DNA from: RUG13091 sp045113315
Lineage (GTDB): Bacteria; Bacillota_I; Bacilli_A; RFN20; CAG-826
Assembly: GCA_045113315.1 (NCBI GenBank)
Contig: JBGUIX010000015.1
Location: 12,257-76,256, forward strand
Direction: 5' to 3'
DNA length: 64,000 bases
Both the position numbers and the translations under genes were made by a program. Positions 15,884 through 23,710 of the stretch are shown in pieces. The notes beneath the pieces are model-generated. The model saw nothing but the letters and a program-made list of their open reading frames with translations, was not told the DNA's origin and ran no database searches. Position 1 is the stretch's first letter, and every line of letters begins with the position of its first letter.

Positions 15884-17160
15884 TGATGAAAAAACTGAAT
15901 GATGGAAAAATATTAAAGCTATTGAAAGAAAAAAATGAAGAATTGCCAAAGGAAAGAGCAAAGTTTTTAAAAAGAGAAATAAATATTATTTTGAATAACA
16001 ATTATCTTAAATATTTTAATCTTGCATATGTAATTGCAGAGTATTTAAAAAAACATAACATTTATTACTATCTTGGTGGTAATTTGGCGTCCTCATACGT
16101 TGCATATGAATTAGGTATCCATAACATCGACTGTTATAGATTCAACATCCAGCCTGAGATTTGCTATGGGGCAAACTGCGACAACAAATTCGATTTATAT
16201 TTTTATATCCCTGAACGATTTAAAAAACAACTTTTTGCTTATATTGACGAAACAATTTTTGATAATAAGCCAATATACGTAACTTACAAACAATTTGATG
16301 GAACAGAAAACATTGTCGACTATAAAAGAGTGTTTGTTGATGGAGATATCCAAGGCATTAGATCGATTGATGTTGAATTGCTGCGCGACGGTCGTTTTTC
16401 ATATATTTGTTTGAATATTGTTGCTTCAAAAAGACTAAATCATTTTTTATCTTTAGGAGCGAAGGATATGTTTAATTTAGAAAGAATTAAAGAAGAAGAA
16501 TATTCTAGCAACAATGAAGCGGTGTCATTTTTAGGTTACGTTTTCAAAGCAAAAAGTAGAATTAAGAAAGATTTTGTCTTTAATGATCGCTTTGCTTATA
16601 AATTAGCATGTATTATTAAGCCACATAATTTTAAAGATTTAATCAAAATTATAGGTTTGTGCAAATGGCCAAATTTATGGAACAAAAACCAAGATACCCT
16701 ATTTGAGAATGGTTCTATTACTGCGGAAGATATCATTGCAACCAGAGACGATCTTTATGATTGTTTGATTGATAACGGCTTTGATAGAGAAAATGCTTTA
16801 CTGTGTATGGAATGCGCTAAAAAAGGACTTCAACTTCCAAACATTGTTCCTATGAACATTAGAAGAATTTGTGAAAAAGCAAAATATTTATGGCCACGAG
16901 CACATATTGTCGCCTTATTGAATACTGACATGTTTTTGCTGTTCAATTCATCAATTTACGAAGAATTAGAAGAAATGGTTTATAATAAAACCAAATTAGA
17001 GTCGGAAGCTTATATCATAGGACAATATCGAAAGTATGCCTGCGTTGGTAAAGACGCTAAGATTACCAAAATTGATGAATGGGCATTAAACAAAGTTAGC
17101 GCCGAAAACAATTTCGATGTTCATGAATTAAGAGAATTACTATTTAAAGACCATAATTGA
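15883..17160 (+). CDS. Degenerate PolC-derived palm/fingers protein
   Basis: The start ATG overlaps the previous stop (TGATG) behind AGGAG. The 425-residue protein aligns by eye with the DNA polymerase III PolC palm and fingers. An N-terminal helix plus YYYLGGNLASSYVAYELGI (about 62-80) matches PolC's GSRGSVGSS region. LIKIIGLCKWPNLWNKN, then IIATRDDLYDCLI and AKKGLQL (about 253-318) match ISGLSHGTDVW, VIGCRDDIMVYL and VRKGKGL; CEKAKYLWPRAHIVA matches KIKYMFPKAHAAA. PHP, exonuclease and OB domains are absent, and the LDILGHDDP catalytic region reads LNIVASKRL, so the aspartates are lost. It is most likely a non-catalytic polymerase mimic or clamp/DNA-binding factor. Confidence 0.7.
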   Translation: MMKKLNDGKILKLLKEKNEELPKERAKFLKREINIILNNNYLKYFNLAYVIAEYLKKHNIYYYLGGNLASSYVAYELGIHNIDCYRFNIQPEICYGANCDNKFDLYFYIPERFKKQLFAYIDETIFDNKPIYVTYKQFDGTENIVDYKRVFVDGDIQGIRSIDVELLRDGRFSYICLNIVASKRLNHFLSLGAKDMFNLERIKEEEYSSNNEAVSFLGYVFKAKSRIKKDFVFNDRFAYKLACIIKPHNFKDLIKIIGLCKWPNLWNKNQDTLFENGSITAEDIIATRDDLYDCLIDNGFDRENALLCMECAKKGLQLPNIVPMNIRRICEKAKYLWPRAHIVALLNTDMFLLFNSSIYEELEEMVYNKTKLESEAYIIGQYRKYACVGKDAKITKIDEWALNKVSAENNFDVHELRELLFKDHN

Positions 17161-17162
17161 AT

Positions 17163-17603
17163 ATGAAACTTATCTTCTTGGATATTGATGGTGTTTTAAA
17201 CTCCGCAACTGGTAGAGAGCCATATGTTTCTGATATGGAAATGGAAAAACTTAAGCTGCTCAAAAAGCTTATAGATGATACTGGTTCTTCTGGTGTGGTT
17301 ATCACTAGTGATAGAAGGTATTCCAAGATTGATATGAAACATAAAACTGAAGCGTTCGACCAGTTTGAGATTTATATTGTTGGAGAAACAAGAAGACCCA
17401 ACCAAGATGATTTGGAAGATAATCGAGGGAAACAGATTATGGATTACTTATCATCTTCAAAAGAAGATATTGATAGGATAGTCATTCTTGATGATAACGA
17501 TGATGGCATATCTAACTTCTTTGAAGAAGAGTTTATATTAGTGAATCGCTTTTTTGGTTTAAACGAGGATGCTTATCAAAAGGCTTTAGAAATACTAGGA
17601 TAA
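17163..17603 (+). CDS. HAD-family hydrolase, DVDGVLN type
   Basis: The start is ATG 17163, just after the previous stop; a TTG at 17157 would overlap it. The 146-residue protein begins MKLIFLDIDGVLNSA, which gives the two HAD aspartates. It continues with SGVVITSDRRYS (motif II serine/threonine) and RIVILDDNDDG (motif IV acidic residues). It is the same HAD subtype as the C-terminal domain of the protein at 6445 but without the winged helix. A phosphatase acting on nucleotides or RNA ends is plausible. Confidence 0.75.
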   Translation: MKLIFLDIDGVLNSATGREPYVSDMEMEKLKLLKKLIDDTGSSGVVITSDRRYSKIDMKHKTEAFDQFEIYIVGETRRPNQDDLEDNRGKQIMDYLSSSKEDIDRIVILDDNDDGISNFFEEEFILVNRFFGLNEDAYQKALEILG

Positions 17604-17646
17604 GTAAAAAAGTATGATATATTGTTATAAAACGTAGGAGATAATT

Positions 17647-19662
17647 ATGAGTAATGAGTATAAAGATTTAAGTGTATTTAATGCATTAAAACAAATTAAT
17701 TCTGGGGATATTATAATTCCAGATATTCAACGTGAATATTGTTGGTCTCCAAGTGATATTATCGAACTTTTTAAATCTATAATAGAGGAATATCCAATCG
17801 GCTCATTTATTTTTTGGAAAGCCAAAGGAGAACAATTAAACAATTGTACTTCTGATTTTTATGATTTTCTTCATACTGTTTGGAGAAAAAAAGACGGTTT
17901 TTTTCAACCGGAAAATAAGTTACTAAGTAAGATTTTTGAAAATAATAAAATATATGATGTTGTTCTTGATGGGCAACAAAGACTATCTTCACTTTTTCTT
18001 GTTTTTAAAGGTGAATATAATTTTAAAAAACCAGGTAGAGGTCATGATGACAAGGAAAGCAATTATGAACCTAAAGAATTATATTACATATATAATTGGG
18101 ATATAGATAATGAAGACGCAGATAAAGATGAACCGTTTCAATTTTTAACGCAGGAAGAAGCCAACGATAAAGAATGTTATCGCGTTAAAGAGTTGTTGAA
18201 ATATAAAAACTATGAAGAGTTTTGTACAACAATTGACGAGCTGACAATCAACATGTCAAACAAGACTTCAATCAGGAAATATTTAAAAACATTGTTTAAA
18301 AGGTTAGATAATGAATCACAAAACGAATCCCTAATTCATTATTTTACTATCAGTTCTGATAAATTTGATGATGCATTGGACGTTTTTGTTAGAGTTAATT
18401 CTACTGGCAAAAAATTAAATAAAACAGATTTGTTGTTTGGAACATTAATAAATAAGTGGCCAAAAGAAAATGGTGACTATGACGGAAGAAGAAAAGAAAT
18501 AGAGAAATTTTTAAAGCATATAAATGAAAAATACCATTTTGGTTTCAATAAAGATTTTTTGCTTAGAACATGTTTAGTTTTAGTTAACGATGGTAAATCT
18601 GGAATAACGATGCAAGAATTAGCAAAAACAAAAACTATTGAAAACATCAGAACTAAATGGGACGCGATAAAAAAGACATTCGAAAAATGTTCAGCAATTA
18701 TGAAAGATATTGATTTAGATGATGAAAAAATTCTTTCCTATAATGCGATCATACCAATAATGTTTTATTTATATAATGGTGGTAAAATCCACGATTATTT
18801 AGAGAGGGAGGAACTGAGAAAATATTTTGCTGTGTCCTTTGCAAAAGGTCTCTTTGGTGGATCTAGTAATACTGCAATTACAAATACATGTAATTCAATT
18901 AAAGATAATATTAAAAACAAATTCAGTATTAAGTTTTTTGAAAAGACTGAATTTTCTGGCGGTAGAAATTTCCATGTGGATATTCAATTAATTAATAGAT
19001 GGTTAGAAACATATAACAAAGGTGCTAAAACATACTTTATTCTCATGTTATTGAGCCCGAACTTAAATCTCTTGGAGGATAATTATGATCAAGATCATTC
19101 TCATGCTGATACATTGTTTAATGATTCAACCTTAAAAGAGAATAATGTTCCTGAAACGAGAATTAGTCTTTGGAAAGAAAAAAGGAATCATCTACCAAAT
19201 CTTAGTTTTATGCAGGAATCAAGAAATCGTTCAAAAAACAAAACCGATTTAGCGACTTGGATTAGAGAAAACCCTGATAAAGTTTCTTCTTTAAAATTGC
19301 TGCCAATTGACACCTCGTATGGCTTAGCTAATTTCGAGCATTTCTATGTTTTACGTAGGAGTTTGATGAAATATGTTCTAACTAGTAAATTTGACGTAGA
19401 AAAAGAAGCGATTAAAGTAGGAGACGAAGTTACGCTTAACACATCAATCCAAAAGGGGGAATTCGGAAATACTGAAAATATGTTGTTTGGTATGCACGGA
19501 CATGTTACTGATGTAAACGGGCTCTCATACTTTAAAGGTGGAAAAATGGTTCAAACTGTATTTGTTAAATTTGAAAATGATAACAGAATAATTTTTGGTC
19601 AGTATGTACCAACTCAATTTTTATATCTTGTTGAACCTTTTGATAAGGAAATGAACATATAG
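17647..19662 (+). CDS. DUF262/HNH protein, GmrSD-like type IV restriction enzyme
   Basis: The 671-residue protein has the DUF262 ParB-like NTPase module: IIIPDIQREYCWSPSDI (about 22-38), YPIGSFIFW and VLDGQQRLSSL (about 104-114), and later FVRVNSTGKKLNKTDLLF. The C-terminal part has an HNH-like nuclease signature, DQDHSHADTLF followed by LPNLSFMQESRNRSKNK, typical of the DUF1524-like half. A further 90 residues form an extra beta-rich tail. GmrSD enzymes use a nucleotide to cleave modified phage DNA. It is fused as one chain here. A promoter region with TAGGAG lies just upstream. Confidence 0.85.
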   Translation: MSNEYKDLSVFNALKQINSGDIIIPDIQREYCWSPSDIIELFKSIIEEYPIGSFIFWKAKGEQLNNCTSDFYDFLHTVWRKKDGFFQPENKLLSKIFENNKIYDVVLDGQQRLSSLFLVFKGEYNFKKPGRGHDDKESNYEPKELYYIYNWDIDNEDADKDEPFQFLTQEEANDKECYRVKELLKYKNYEEFCTTIDELTINMSNKTSIRKYLKTLFKRLDNESQNESLIHYFTISSDKFDDALDVFVRVNSTGKKLNKTDLLFGTLINKWPKENGDYDGRRKEIEKFLKHINEKYHFGFNKDFLLRTCLVLVNDGKSGITMQELAKTKTIENIRTKWDAIKKTFEKCSAIMKDIDLDDEKILSYNAIIPIMFYLYNGGKIHDYLEREELRKYFAVSFAKGLFGGSSNTAITNTCNSIKDNIKNKFSIKFFEKTEFSGGRNFHVDIQLINRWLETYNKGAKTYFILMLLSPNLNLLEDNYDQDHSHADTLFNDSTLKENNVPETRISLWKEKRNHLPNLSFMQESRNRSKNKTDLATWIRENPDKVSSLKLLPIDTSYGLANFEHFYVLRRSLMKYVLTSKFDVEKEAIKVGDEVTLNTSIQKGEFGNTENMLFGMHGHVTDVNGLSYFKGGKMVQTVFVKFENDNRIIFGQYVPTQFLYLVEPFDKEMNI

Positions 19663-19971
19663 TTAAGTCATCTTCTCTGCTTTCAATTGCATACTAAATT
19701 CTTATGGTTAAATTATCGAAGCAGATTTCATGATTAATGAAGGTGTGTTTCCAATTACATAAAAAAGACTCGTCATAATTTGTTTTGGGTAGTGAAAAAG
19801 ACTTATCATTTGTTGCTACCATGAGTAAAGGCCATACATATCTAATTTCGGTACACCTTGTATCAGGGAATATGTTTAAAATTATATTACTATGTAATAC
19901 TGAAACTATTTTTTAGTATTTCATTTATAGTTTTTATAAAATAAAATTGATTTAGATAGGAGAACATAATT
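19663..19971 (+). other. Intergenic stretch without a recognisable gene
   Basis: No credible coding frame was seen on either strand. AATACT (about 19895) and AGTATT (about 19915) form a hairpin around a T-rich loop shortly before the next promoter, possibly a weak terminator. The rest looks like decayed or spacer sequence. Confidence 0.35.
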
Positions 19972-20448
19972 ATGGAACAAAAGAAATATAAAATTGGTCA
20001 AAAAGAATATAGTGAAGAAGAATTATATTTATTAGGAGTGGAAAACTCTCCAAAATTATATTTAATTCCTCGTATTATTAGTGTGGTTATATTCCCCACA
20101 TTTTTCTTTATTGAAGTAGTGTTAGGTATTTTGACTATTGTTTTCGCTAATACGATGGATAAAGATTTTCCGTTATGGGCTTTCTATATTCCATTAATCA
20201 TTATTGGAAGTATCTTAGTGTTATTAATATTAATATTTATATTCTCTTTCTTAACCAAAACTAAAAAGAGATATATCAAATATGGTTATGACTATGTCAT
20301 GAAAGAAACTAATAACGGCACTAATGATAAAGTCTTCACCGTTGGTAAAGAAAAAGAAAAAGAAGAAACATTAGCGAGATACGAAAGACTTCTTAAAGGT
20401 GGAGTAATTACTCAAGAAGAATTCGATAAGAAGAAAGCTGAACTATAA
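19972..20448 (+). CDS. Membrane protein with C-terminal SHOCT-like domain
   Basis: The 158-residue protein has two hydrophobic helices (about residues 32-58 and 66-92) and a charged cytoplasmic tail. The last 25 residues (LARYERLLKGGVITQEEFDKKK) match the short SHOCT motif often found at the ends of membrane proteins, thought to mediate oligomer contacts. AGGAGA lies before the ATG, and an intrinsic terminator follows. Role unknown. Confidence 0.75.
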   Translation: MEQKKYKIGQKEYSEEELYLLGVENSPKLYLIPRIISVVIFPTFFFIEVVLGILTIVFANTMDKDFPLWAFYIPLIIIGSILVLLILIFIFSFLTKTKKRYIKYGYDYVMKETNNGTNDKVFTVGKEKEKEETLARYERLLKGGVITQEEFDKKKAEL

Positions 20449-20456
20449 TAATAAAG

Positions 20457-20481
20457 ATTCCACTTAGTTGTGGAATTTTTT
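20457..20481 (+). terminator. Intrinsic terminator
   Basis: Stem ATTCCAC/GTGGAAT with loop TTAGTT is followed by a T run. It ends the SHOCT-protein transcript. Confidence 0.8.
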
Positions 20482-20489
20482 ATACCTAA

Positions 20490-20507
20490 TGTACGAAAAA
20501 ACGGACA
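20490..20507 (+). promoter_or_regulatory. Operator copy 5 of the TGTnC palindrome
   Basis: TGTACGAAAAAACGGACA keeps the outer TGTnC and GnACA arms; the centre is AA instead of TA, and the right arm has G for T. A -10 like TATTAT lies at 20518-20523, so the palindrome covers the expected -35 position. It precedes the operon that encodes the second WYL regulator. Confidence 0.5.
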
Positions 20508-20544
20508 TTATCTTTTGTATTATATTGTTGCGAGGTGAAGGAAG

Positions 20545-21096
20545 ATGGAAAGAAAATGTCCAATTTGCAAAAGCAACAAAACAAAAGGTTCTACGTGTTC
20601 TGATTACTGCAATAAATGTGGTTTATTCTTAGGTAAAATCAATAAAGAGAAAGTTATCGAAAGTGTTAACTCGATGATCGAAAAATGGAATAGTCCAAAG
20701 AAATTTGATTATTACACAAAATGGAGTGATGGTCATATCAGATTTGAATATCGTGGAGTTAAGAAGATAATTGATAATATTATCTTTGGCGATGAATTGA
20801 ACTTCGAGCAATTCGGTTCTCTAGTTCAGATCATTACTTATTTAACAATTGAATTTGACTATAACACCACATCTTTAGCGTTGACGCTTTTTGCGTTTGG
20901 CTCACAATTCTTTGAGAATGCAAAAATACCATTTGATTATTGGTTAAAGGCAGGGCTTAAGGAGAAAAATAGGACAGCCTATGACTATTTACTTTTCAAT
21001 ATGTATTCGGCCGAAGCGGATAAGACAAGAAGAGGAAGAAGAAAAATCGCTAAGATTAAGTCCATTATGAGACATCTTCCTAATTTCCAAATCTAA
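20545..21096 (+). CDS. Zinc-ribbon protein of unknown function
   Basis: The first 26 residues contain CPIC and CNKCG with intervening cysteines (C5, C8, C18, C22, C25), typical of a zinc ribbon. The remaining 155 residues are helical, with a basic patch RRGRRKIAK near the C-terminus, and no family is recognised. It is the first gene of an operon with a 142-aa protein, a WYL regulator and a PD-(D/E)XK nuclease, and it has AGGTGAAGG upstream. DNA or RNA binding would fit. Confidence 0.65.
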   Translation: MERKCPICKSNKTKGSTCSDYCNKCGLFLGKINKEKVIESVNSMIEKWNSPKKFDYYTKWSDGHIRFEYRGVKKIIDNIIFGDELNFEQFGSLVQIITYLTIEFDYNTTSLALTLFAFGSQFFENAKIPFDYWLKAGLKEKNRTAYDYLLFNMYSAEADKTRRGRRKIAKIKSIMRHLPNFQI

Positions 21097-21113
21097 ATAG
21101 AGAGGTCAAATAT

Positions 21114-21542
21114 ATGAGAACAGGTAAAGATATTGATTTTACACATGTTGATTTTATTACTTATGCATTAAATGAATACTGGAAGGATATACCGATATTA
21201 AAGGTAGTAAGAAACTATGTTTTATTGCAGCAGATTGATAAAGAAGCTTACTTCGGTGAATTTAAAGATGATAAAGGAACTCATAAAGTAGTAGTGTTCA
21301 CTGATGTTAATATTGTCACTATAGATGATAAGCCAGTTAATCCTGAAGAATTCATTATGATATTTGAAGGTGAAGAAACTGATCCTATCCCTATTATCTA
21401 TAAATTAACAGGAGTGGATCACGAGGATTATATCAGCGATGTTCAATATAGCGATGGCACCATTGAACTACTAGAAGTTAAAGGCAAATGCCTTCTATTA
21501 TTTGGCTACTACAATAGTAGTCAATGCGATGACAAGCAATAA
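21114..21542 (+). CDS. Unknown 142-aa acidic protein
   Basis: The gene is closely spaced within the operon, with AGAGG before ATG 21114. The protein is acidic and mostly beta-stranded (YVLLQQIDKEAYFGEF, VVVFTDVNIVTIDDKPV). It contains many aspartates and glutamates but no clear catalytic pattern. No family is recognised; an inhibitor, DNA mimic or partner of a neighbouring protein is possible but unsupported. Confidence 0.6.
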   Translation: MRTGKDIDFTHVDFITYALNEYWKDIPILKVVRNYVLLQQIDKEAYFGEFKDDKGTHKVVVFTDVNIVTIDDKPVNPEEFIMIFEGEETDPIPIIYKLTGVDHEDYISDVQYSDGTIELLEVKGKCLLLFGYYNSSQCDDKQ

Positions 21543-21553
21543 GGATTATAATT

Positions 21554-22564
21554 ATGTTAATGATTGAAAATAAGAAAGCCTCAATACTGTTGATATTAAA
21601 AGTTTTAGAAGAATACTCTGATGAGGATCACTTTCTAACGCAACAAGACATCATCGATAAAGTTAATGAATTATATGGAATTGAATTAGAACGCAAATCA
21701 GTGGCCTTTTCTATATCACTCTTACAAGAACTCGATTATGACATAAATAAGTCTCCAAGAGGCGGATATGCGTTATTATCACGTAATTTCGACAATAGTG
21801 AAGTGAGATTTATCGTTGATTCGTTATTTTCTAATAAATCTATCAGTAAGAAACAAGCCACTTCTTTATCTAAGAAACTTAGTTCTTGTTTAAGTAGATA
21901 TCAAAGAAAAGACTTTAATTATATTTATAAAACTGGTGATTTTCCTATTTATGAAAATAAAGATCTTTTCTATAACTTAGAGCTAATCGAAGAAGCAAAA
22001 AGAAAAGGCAAAAGAATATCTTTCCAATATCTATCATTTGATAGTAATGGTAAACCATTCACTAAAATGGATGGTTATCGATATATCGTTTCTCCTTATT
22101 ATTCCGTCAGCAGTGGATCTCGTTATTTCTTGATGTGCAATTATCGAGAAAAATATCGCCCGATACAAATATTTAGAATCGATTATATGGTCAATCCTAA
22201 AATTGAAGATGAATGGGACATTAAACCAATTGAATCACTAGAAGGAATGAAAGACTTTAACATCTATAAATATCTTAAAGATACGGTCTATTTATTAGAG
22301 GGAGAAGTTATTACCGCTTGCTTCATATTAGAGGATGAAAAAGCGATTCAATATGTAGTGGATTGGTTCGGTAATAACGCAAGAATTTATAAATATAAAG
22401 ATGATGGGCCTCAATACGCCACTATAACATGTAATGAAAACGCACTGTTCTATTGGTATATGCAATATAGTGAATCTATTACTGTGGTCTCTCCACAGTC
22501 ATTAATACAAAGAGTTATAAACGAAGCAGAAAGGATTTTAAAAAAACATGAAATTCGAAATTAG
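21554..22564 (+). CDS. WYL-domain transcriptional regulator
   Basis: The 336-residue protein has the standard layout. A winged helix (about 5-75) contains LTQQDIIDKVNELYGIELERKSV and a wing with GGYALLSR. A WYL domain (about 150-225) contains ISFQYLSFD, VSPYYSVSSGSRYFLMCNY and IQIFRIDYM, and a C-terminal extension (WCX-like) follows. The family senses ligands, often nucleic acids or nucleotides, and represses defence loci. An operator copy lies before its operon, so it is a second candidate reader of the TGTnC palindrome, besides the protein at 1695. Confidence 0.88.
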   Translation: MLMIENKKASILLILKVLEEYSDEDHFLTQQDIIDKVNELYGIELERKSVAFSISLLQELDYDINKSPRGGYALLSRNFDNSEVRFIVDSLFSNKSISKKQATSLSKKLSSCLSRYQRKDFNYIYKTGDFPIYENKDLFYNLELIEEAKRKGKRISFQYLSFDSNGKPFTKMDGYRYIVSPYYSVSSGSRYFLMCNYREKYRPIQIFRIDYMVNPKIEDEWDIKPIESLEGMKDFNIYKYLKDTVYLLEGEVITACFILEDEKAIQYVVDWFGNNARIYKYKDDGPQYATITCNENALFYWYMQYSESITVVSPQSLIQRVINEAERILKKHEIRN

Positions 22565-22709
22565 GTATTATTTAACAGAAAGCGCTAAACGATCAGGCAT
22601 ACCAGCTTTTAAAGAAGTAATTGATGGTGATAGAAACTATGTAGAAAGATGGGCACAAAACAAAATTAGAAGTTCTAAATTTGTTGCCTACGATATAGTA
22701 CAAAAGTAA
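22548..22709 (+). CDS. Small 53-aa protein overlapping the WYL gene end
   Basis: This short frame starts at ATG 22548 inside the last codons of the WYL gene (17-bp overlap) and ends 2 bp before the next gene. Together they make a continuous coupled operon. The peptide begins MKFEIRYYLTESAKRSGI and has a helix with DRNYVERWAQNKI. The exact fit to the gap supports it being translated. Function unknown. Confidence 0.55.
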   Translation: MKFEIRYYLTESAKRSGIPAFKEVIDGDRNYVERWAQNKIRSSKFVAYDIVQK

Positions 22710-22711
22710 TT

Positions 22712-23680
22712 ATGGTTAATTTATTTGATTACGCGACTAAAGAACTTAGCCAAGATGCCTTTTTGATGTGGTTTTTAATGAGTGATATAAACGATAGTGG
22801 AAAGAAACTCATCGCTAAGTTTATTGGTAGAAAAGATTACAAAAACATCTCTAACATCGAAGTGCATGCACAGGCTAGTAAAATCGATATCACTGTTGAC
22901 TTTGAAATAAATGGGAAAAAATGCGTTTTAATTATCGAAGATAAAGTGGGGTCAAATCCACACGATAACCAGTTAATAAAATATATGGATGTAGTTAATA
23001 AATGGAATAATGGCGATGATAGTGATAGGCCGAGCTATTTTATCTATTATAAGCCTCGTATATTGTCCGATTTTGAACTGGGACAAATTAAAGAGGCCAA
23101 CGATAAGTACAAGAACAAAGGTTGGGAATGGAAAAGCTTTGATATAAATGATATTCATAATTTCTTTGTTGCTTATAAGGATTCTGAAAACCTCATACTT
23201 AATCAGTATGTCGAATATATAAGTAAGATTTATGAGTATTGTAATATTGATAAATTACCTACTGAGAACAACATCGTTGAATGGGAAAACTATTTTAGAA
23301 AATTCATTCACGATAATGTTTCTTCTGGAAAATACGATATTTACCAAGCAACATATCGAAACAGATACGCGATGATTATTGTTTCTTGTAAGGGCGAAGA
23401 AAACAAAAACCATCCATATTTAGAAATTAGGAGCAGGGATTGCTTAGATGGAAATGTTATTGGAAGAATCCTTCTTTACGGTAAAGTGCTGACTGATGAG
23501 GAAAAAGCAAAATATAAAAAGCTGATTGATGAACATTCCAAAATGTTTAAAAACGAGGACTATAAGCAACAGCTGGCTTCGACTAAAAAGCTCTCATATA
23601 AAGATGAGAATGAATTCAAAGATATTGTCAAAAACTTGATTCATGAATTTATTGAAATTACAGATTTATCAGACAAATAA
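22712..23680 (+). CDS. PD-(D/E)XK nuclease superfamily protein (PDDEXK_4-like)
   Basis: The 322-residue protein begins with NLFDYATKELSQDAFLMWFL, the typical opening of PDDEXK_4 proteins. It continues with IEVHAQASKIDITVDFEI and CVLIIEDKVGSNPHDNQLIKY, which supply the D...(D/E)xK active site (D in KIDIT; E and K in IIEDKV) and a helix with QL. Such proteins are common in defence islands, often beside regulators. It is the last gene of the WYL operon and is followed by a bidirectional terminator. Confidence 0.85.
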   Translation: MVNLFDYATKELSQDAFLMWFLMSDINDSGKKLIAKFIGRKDYKNISNIEVHAQASKIDITVDFEINGKKCVLIIEDKVGSNPHDNQLIKYMDVVNKWNNGDDSDRPSYFIYYKPRILSDFELGQIKEANDKYKNKGWEWKSFDINDIHNFFVAYKDSENLILNQYVEYISKIYEYCNIDKLPTENNIVEWENYFRKFIHDNVSSGKYDIYQATYRNRYAMIIVSCKGEENKNHPYLEIRSRDCLDGNVIGRILLYGKVLTDEEKAKYKKLIDEHSKMFKNEDYKQQLASTKKLSYKDENEFKDIVKNLIHEFIEITDLSDK

Positions 23681-23681
23681 G

Positions 23682-23709
23682 AAAAGATTCCACATTCGTG
23701 GAACCTTTT
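23682..23709. terminator. Bidirectional intrinsic terminator
   Basis: An AAAAG-TTCCAC/GTGGAA-CTTTT stem with loop ATTC and one internal mismatch serves both the nuclease gene (plus) and the convergent lipoprotein gene (minus). It marks the right boundary of the defence-like region. Confidence 0.85.
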
Positions 23710-23710
23710 A

